Below, in pieces: positions 34,399-37,702 of a DNA stretch of 37,702 nt (within the stretch, counting starts at the first letter, position 1; every line of letters starts with the position of its first letter). The stretch is from assembly GCF_002042885.1 (NCBI RefSeq), contig NZ_MVFY01000023.1, positions 1 to 37,702 on the forward strand, read 5' to 3'. The stretch is from Citrobacter portucalensis (lineage in GTDB: Bacteria > Pseudomonadota > Gammaproteobacteria > Enterobacterales > Enterobacteriaceae). A program made the translations under genes and the position numbers. The notes beneath the pieces were generated by a model, which was not told the DNA's origin, did not search any database, and saw only the letters and a program-made list of their open reading frames with translations.

Positions 34399-35574
34399 TT
34401 ACCCCAGAGCAACACGCACGGGTTTATCAAGACGACCGCTGACACCCATCAGCAGAAAAGCTACCAGAACAATGAGGGCGCCAATCCACGGCGTCTGTGC
34501 TAAACCATAATGCTCGACCGTTTGCCCGCCAATCACTGACCCCAGCGCAATCCCAATGTTAAACGCCGCAATGTTTAACCCTGACGCCACATCTACAGCA
34601 TTTGGCGTAAATTGCTCAGCTTTCTGTACCACGTAGACCTGCAATCCCGGTACGTTACCAAAGGCAAAGATCCCCATCACCAGAATGGTAGCCAGCGCGG
34701 CGTACTGCGTGGAGGCCGTCAGTTGGAAGACCATCAGCAGAACAAACAGCGCGGCGAAAATGAATTTCAGCGCAGGAACCGCACCATGTTTATCCGCCAG
34801 CTTACCGCCCCAGATATTACCGATAGCCACTGAAACACCGTAACCCAATAAGATCCAGCTTACTGCTGCCGGGGAGAACCCCGCCAGATCCTGCATCATC
34901 GGTGCAAGGAAGGTGAATGCCGTGAATACACCGCCGTAGCCCAGTGCCGTAACGGCGTAAATCAGCAACAGACGGGGATGAGTCAGCACCTTCACCTGGT
35001 CGCGAATGCTGGCGGCAGCACGACCGGGAATGTTGGCAGGGATCAGTAACTGGCTACTGATCAGTGCAATCACGCCTAACATTGATACCGCGAGGAAAGT
35101 CTCACGCCAGCCAAAGTGCTGACCGATAAATGTTCCCAGCGGCACGCCGGTGACCAGCGCCACCGTTAAGCCACCAAACATAATGGCAATGGCGGAAGCT
35201 GCTTTCTCTTTTGGCACCAGACTTGTCGCGATGGTAGAACCAATCGAGAAGAATACGCCGTGTGCCAGCCCAGTCAGCAGACGAGCGACAATGAGTGTCA
35301 TATACCCGGGTGCCTGCCATGCCAGCAAATTCCCCGCCGTAAACAGAACCATCAGCGCAACCAGTAACTGTTTACGTGGCAGGCGTCCGGTCAGAGCGGT
35401 CAGTACCGGTGCGCCAATTGCCACACCCAGCGCATAGATTGAAACCAGCATCCCGGCGGAAGGTAACGAGATCGCCAGCTGTTGAGCGATGGTCGGCACC
35501 AGACCAACAATCACAAACTCAGTAGTGCCTATAGCGAAGGCACTTATTGTTAGTGCAAATAAAGCGAGAGGCAT
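34399..35574 (-). CDS. MFS drug-efflux-type transporter (AraJ/YdhP-like, DHA1)
   Basis: 391 aa from the ATG at 35574 (MPLALFALTISAF), with GGAG six bases upstream; the frame is open 44 codons further but runs into the yafC start. Twelve predicted membrane helices. The N-terminal F-A-I-G-T-T-E-F-V-I-V-G-L is typical of the DHA1 family, and loop 2-3 has the G-R-L-P-R-K motif A. It resembles E. coli YdhP and AraJ but is not orthologous to either at this position; in my memory K-12 lacks a gene between yafC and yafD. Divergent from the LysR gene yafC (104-bp gap), a common regulator-exporter pairing, so YafC may control it. Substrate unknown. Confidence 0.85.
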   Translation of the reverse strand: MPLALFALTISAFAIGTTEFVIVGLVPTIAQQLAISLPSAGMLVSIYALGVAIGAPVLTALTGRLPRKQLLVALMVLFTAGNLLAWQAPGYMTLIVARLLTGLAHGVFFSIGSTIATSLVPKEKAASAIAIMFGGLTVALVTGVPLGTFIGQHFGWRETFLAVSMLGVIALISSQLLIPANIPGRAAASIRDQVKVLTHPRLLLIYAVTALGYGGVFTAFTFLAPMMQDLAGFSPAAVSWILLGYGVSVAIGNIWGGKLADKHGAVPALKFIFAALFVLLMVFQLTASTQYAALATILVMGIFAFGNVPGLQVYVVQKAEQFTPNAVDVASGLNIAAFNIGIALGSVIGGQTVEHYGLAQTPWIGALIVLVAFLLMGVSGRLDKPVRVALG

Positions 35575-35630
35575 AAATAACTCCGTAACATCAGTAATCA
35601 GATGACACGCAGTATGCCTGGATGTTTTAA

Positions 35631-35678
35631 TGACAAAAATATTCAAAATCTCAATATAATTTTGCGTCAGGTGCAAAA
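35631..35678 (+). promoter_or_regulatory. Promoter and LysR-type operator of yafC
   Basis: A perfect -10 TATAAT (35655-35660) has TGACAA (35631-35636) 18 bp upstream as a weak -35. Just downstream TTTTGC (35660-35665) and GCAAAA (35673-35678) form an inverted repeat with 7-bp spacing, of the T-N11-A type bound by LysR proteins, covering the start site and ending at the ATG. This arrangement predicts autorepression, and the site could also affect the divergent MFS gene. Confidence 0.55.
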
Positions 35679-36593
35679 ATGAAAGCAACCTCCGAAGAAC
35701 TCGCAATTTTTGTGGCGGTAGTGGAAAGCGGCAGCTTTAGCCGGGCGGCAGAACAGCTTGGACAAGCCAATTCCGCGGTCAGCCGGGCAGTAAAAAAGCT
35801 GGAGATGAAACTGGGCGTCAGTTTGCTTAATCGCACGACCCGACAGCTAAGCCTGACCGAAGAAGGAGAGCGCTACTTCAGGCGGGTACAGCAGATACTG
35901 CAAGAGATGGCTGCAGCAGAAACGGAAATCATGGAGTCGCGGAATACTCCGCGCGGCCTGCTGCGCATCGACGCAGCAACACCGGTGATGTTGCATTTCC
36001 TGATGCCACTAATCAAGCCGTTCCGGGAACGGTATCCCGAGATGACGTTGTCTCTCGTCTCCTCAGAAACATTCATAAATCTTATTGAACGAAAAGTGGA
36101 TGTTGCTATACGAGCGGGTACACTGACTGACTCGAGTCTACGTGCGCGTCCGCTATTTACCAGCTATCGTAAGATTATTGCCTCACCGGACTACATTGCC
36201 CGTTTTGGCAAGCCAGAGAGCGTCGAGGAGTTAAACCAGCATCTGTGTCTGGGGTTTTCCGAACCAGTTTCACTCAATACCTGGCCGATTGCCTGTAGCG
36301 ACGGACAGCTGCATGAGGTCGAGTGCGGAATTTCTTCCAACAGTGGAGAAACGCTAAAACAGCTTTGCCTGAATGGCAACGGCATCGCATGTCTTTCAGA
36401 TTATATGATAGATAAAGAGATCGCGCGGGGTGAACTGGTGGAGTTATTGGCAGATAAACGTCTGCCGGTAGAGATGCCTTTTAGCGCAGTTTATTACAGC
36501 GATCGTGCCGTCAGTACGCGCATCCGGGCATTTATTGACTTTTTAAGTGAATATATAAGAACAGCTCCCGAAGGAGCTGTGAAAGAGGGTTAA
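35679..36593 (+). CDS. yafC: LysR-family transcription regulator YafC
   Basis: 304 aa, same length as E. coli YafC. N-terminal winged helix (about 5-65) with [20 protein letters not shown] as the helix-turn-helix, a linker helix, and a LysR substrate-binding domain (about 90-290). It belongs to the subgroup (AaeR/DmlR-like) starting with E-L-x-x-F-V-x-V-V-E-x-G-S-F. Effector unknown. Divergent from the MFS exporter and convergent with dkgB (21 bases between stops). Its last codons contain the dkgB terminator hairpin. Confidence 0.95.
   Translation: MKATSEELAIFVAVVESGSFSRAAEQLGQANSAVSRAVKKLEMKLGVSLLNRTTRQLSLTEEGERYFRRVQQILQEMAAAETEIMESRNTPRGLLRIDAATPVMLHFLMPLIKPFRERYPEMTLSLVSSETFINLIERKVDVAIRAGTLTDSSLRARPLFTSYRKIIASPDYIARFGKPESVEELNQHLCLGFSEPVSLNTWPIACSDGQLHEVECGISSNSGETLKQLCLNGNGIACLSDYMIDKEIARGELVELLADKRLPVEMPFSAVYYSDRAVSTRIRAFIDFLSEYIRTAPEGAVKEG
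36550..36580 (-). terminator. Terminator of dkgB inside the yafC coding end
   Basis: ACAGCTCC (36561-36568) pairs with GGAGCTGT (36573-36580). Read on the minus strand the loop is C-TTCG-G, the exceptionally stable UUCG tetraloop, followed by TTCTTATATATT. It lies 35 bases after the dkgB stop, within the last codons of the convergent yafC, which must also be translated through it. Confidence 0.6.
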
Positions 36594-36614
36594 TGGGTAC
36601 AGAGGGTCAGGCAA

Positions 36615-37418
36615 TTAATCCCAATCAGGGGCCAGGCCTTCCGGGCTGACCAGACGATCGTTGCAGTCCAGTGCCGCGATCGCTTTTTTATCTTCGGCAT
36701 CCAGATGCAGTTCCAGCGCCAGCAGGTTGCTTGCCAGGTTTTCACGTTTGGTAGAAGAAGGAATTACGGAGTAACCTTCCCCCATTGCCCATGCCAGAAT
36801 AACCTGCGCCGGGGTCGCGTTATGTTTAGCGGCAATGTGCGCAATCACTTCATCTTTCAGCGCTTTACCGTAAGCCAGCGTCATGTAAGAGGTGATGTGG
36901 ATACCGTGTGCTTTCGCCCAGTCAACCACCTTACGGCTCTGCAGATACGGAGACAGCTCAATCTGATTGGTCGCAATGTTCTCTGCACCTACTGCGGCAA
37001 TGGCTTTTTCCATCAGCGGAATGGTGAAGTTTGAGATACCAATTTCGCGAGTCAGCCCCTGCTGTTTTGCTTCGAGCAGCGCCTGCATGAATTCCTCAAC
37101 AGATACCGCATCACCTGGAGATGGCCAGTGGATCAGCGTCAGATCGACATAATCTGTACGCAACTTCTTCAGGCTTTCTTTCAGGCTTGGGATCAGTTTT
37201 TCTTTGCTGAGATTTTCAATCCAGATCTTGGTGGTGATATACAGCTCGTTACGCGGTACGCCACTTTCGGCAATCGCCTGACCAACAGCCGCTTCATTAT
37301 CATAGATTTGTGCAGTGTCGACAGCACGGTAGCCTAGCTCAAGCGCCGTTTTAACAGAAGCGATAACCACGTCGTCTTTCAGGCGGAAAGTACCTAAACC
37401 GAATGCAGGGATAGTCAT
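36615..37418 (-). CDS. dkgB: 2,5-diketo-D-gluconate reductase B (aldo-keto reductase)
   Basis: 267 aa from the ATG at 37418 ([11 protein letters not shown]), with AGAGGAA about 5 bases upstream; a start 7 codons earlier is open but unsupported. NADPH-dependent aldo-keto reductase barrel (YafB) that reduces 2,5-diketo-D-gluconate, methylglyoxal and related carbonyls. The catalytic tetrad is visible: D (A-V-D-T-A), Y (I-Y-D-N-E), K (T-T-K-I-W) and H (L-I-H-W-P). The I-P-S-S-T-K-R-E-N cofactor loop is intact. Position next to the second tRNA-Asp is as in E. coli. Confidence 0.96.
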   Translation of the reverse strand: MTIPAFGLGTFRLKDDVVIASVKTALELGYRAVDTAQIYDNEAAVGQAIAESGVPRNELYITTKIWIENLSKEKLIPSLKESLKKLRTDYVDLTLIHWPSPGDAVSVEEFMQALLEAKQQGLTREIGISNFTIPLMEKAIAAVGAENIATNQIELSPYLQSRKVVDWAKAHGIHITSYMTLAYGKALKDEVIAHIAAKHNATPAQVILAWAMGEGYSVIPSSTKRENLASNLLALELHLDAEDKKAIAALDCNDRLVSPEGLAPDWD

Positions 37419-37464
37419 AGAATTCCTCTTTATAATCACTATGTTCGTTAACTGAGAGGATTAT

Positions 37465-37476
37465 GAGCTTAAGCTC
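37465..37476. promoter_or_regulatory. Perfect palindrome upstream of dkgB
   Basis: GAGCTTAAGCTC is a 12-bp perfect palindrome about 47 bp before the dkgB ATG. On the minus strand it is directly followed by CATAAT, a possible -10, with TTTTTC 17 bp upstream. It could be an operator in the promoter spacer. No regulator is known to me for this sequence. Confidence 0.35.
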
Positions 37477-37549
37477 TTTATAGAAAAAGAGTGAAAAATG
37501 CAGAGGATTTTTGCGGATTCAGCAATAATTAAATTGCAAACAAAGAAAA

Positions 37550-37574
37550 AGCCCTAAGCGTTAGCTCAGGGCTC
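37550..37574 (-). terminator. Terminator after the second tRNA-Asp
   Basis: On the minus strand AGCCCTGAGC pairs imperfectly with GCTTAGGGCT around TAAC and runs into TTTTTC. It starts about 9 bases after the tRNA CCA end, as expected for the end of an rRNA/tRNA operon. Confidence 0.8.
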
Positions 37575-37582
37575 TTAATAAG

Positions 37583-37659
37583 TGGCGGAACGGACGGGAC
37601 TCGAACCCGCGACCCCCTGCGTGACAGGCAGGTATTCTAACCAACTGAACTACCGCTCC
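37583..37659 (-). tRNA. aspU: tRNA-Asp (GTC anticodon), aspU position
   Basis: 77 nt with encoded CCA, identical to the copy at 28162-28238 except for acceptor pair 5:69, which is C:G here. In E. coli the tRNA-Asp beside dkgB is aspU, distal in the rrnH operon, about 50 bases after the 5S gene. The 43 bases remaining to the window edge show no own promoter and no 5S sequence, which fits that arrangement; the rRNA operon itself is outside and is inferred. Confidence 0.97.
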
Positions 37660-37702
37660 ACCGAATTTCTTTGTCACCACCCGGATTCTTCATCCCGGTT
37701 TA

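Overview
The window is enterobacterial chromosome. Gene order and protein sequence for proB-proA, phoE, crl, frsA, gpt, pepD, dinB, yafK, yafJ, gmhA, fadE, yafV, dnaQ, rnhA, yafS, gloB, mltD, yafE, yafD, yafC and dkgB follow Escherichia coli (reversed relative to the usual K-12 map) at what I judge from memory to be about 85-95% protein identity. The residual differences, the ERIC and REP repeats and the accessory genes suggest a close relative of E. coli and Salmonella, most likely Citrobacter or a similar genus. The genus is an inference.

Layout. 1-1215: an FNR-like regulator gene (minus) with its own terminator, promoter and a Fur-like site; the tRNA-Thr gene that normally follows proA is not here. 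1220-16955: conserved core, consisting of proline synthesis (proBA), phosphate-starvation porin (phoE, with a Pho box), sigma-S helper (crl), frsA, purine salvage (gpt), dipeptidase (pepD), SOS polymerase IV (dinB, with a LexA box), yafK/yafJ, heptose synthesis (gmhA), fatty-acid oxidation (fadE, with a FadR site), omega-amidase (yafV) and a Spy/CpxP-like periplasmic protein where E. coli carries ivy.

16963-28154: an accessory island of about 11.2 kb directly downstream of a tRNA-Asp gene. Nine tightly packed minus-strand genes make one apparent operon: major pilin, minor subunit, usher, chaperone, minor subunit, two-domain tip adhesin, minor subunit, a polytopic PglL/Wzy_C-type O-oligosaccharyltransferase-like protein, and an EAL-domain protein. 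The last three genes are separated by single bases. Divergently, across an AT-rich gap of 623 bp, lie a membrane-bound ToxR/CadC/MarT-like regulator and a FidL-like partner. The inferred system is a chaperone-usher fimbria with a dedicated glycan ligase and its own c-di-GMP-type gene, controlled by a transmembrane regulator pair. Nearly identical hairpins (16963-16991 and 28123-28154, sharing a 13-bp exact direct repeat) bracket the island.

28162-37702: tRNA-Asp, then conserved core dnaQ/rnhA, yafS/gloB, mltD, yafE-yafD, an MFS exporter divergent from the LysR gene yafC, dkgB, and a second tRNA-Asp. The second tRNA probably lies at the distal end of an rRNA operon whose 5S gene would begin just beyond the window. 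The two tRNA-Asp copies differ only by a compensated acceptor-stem base pair.
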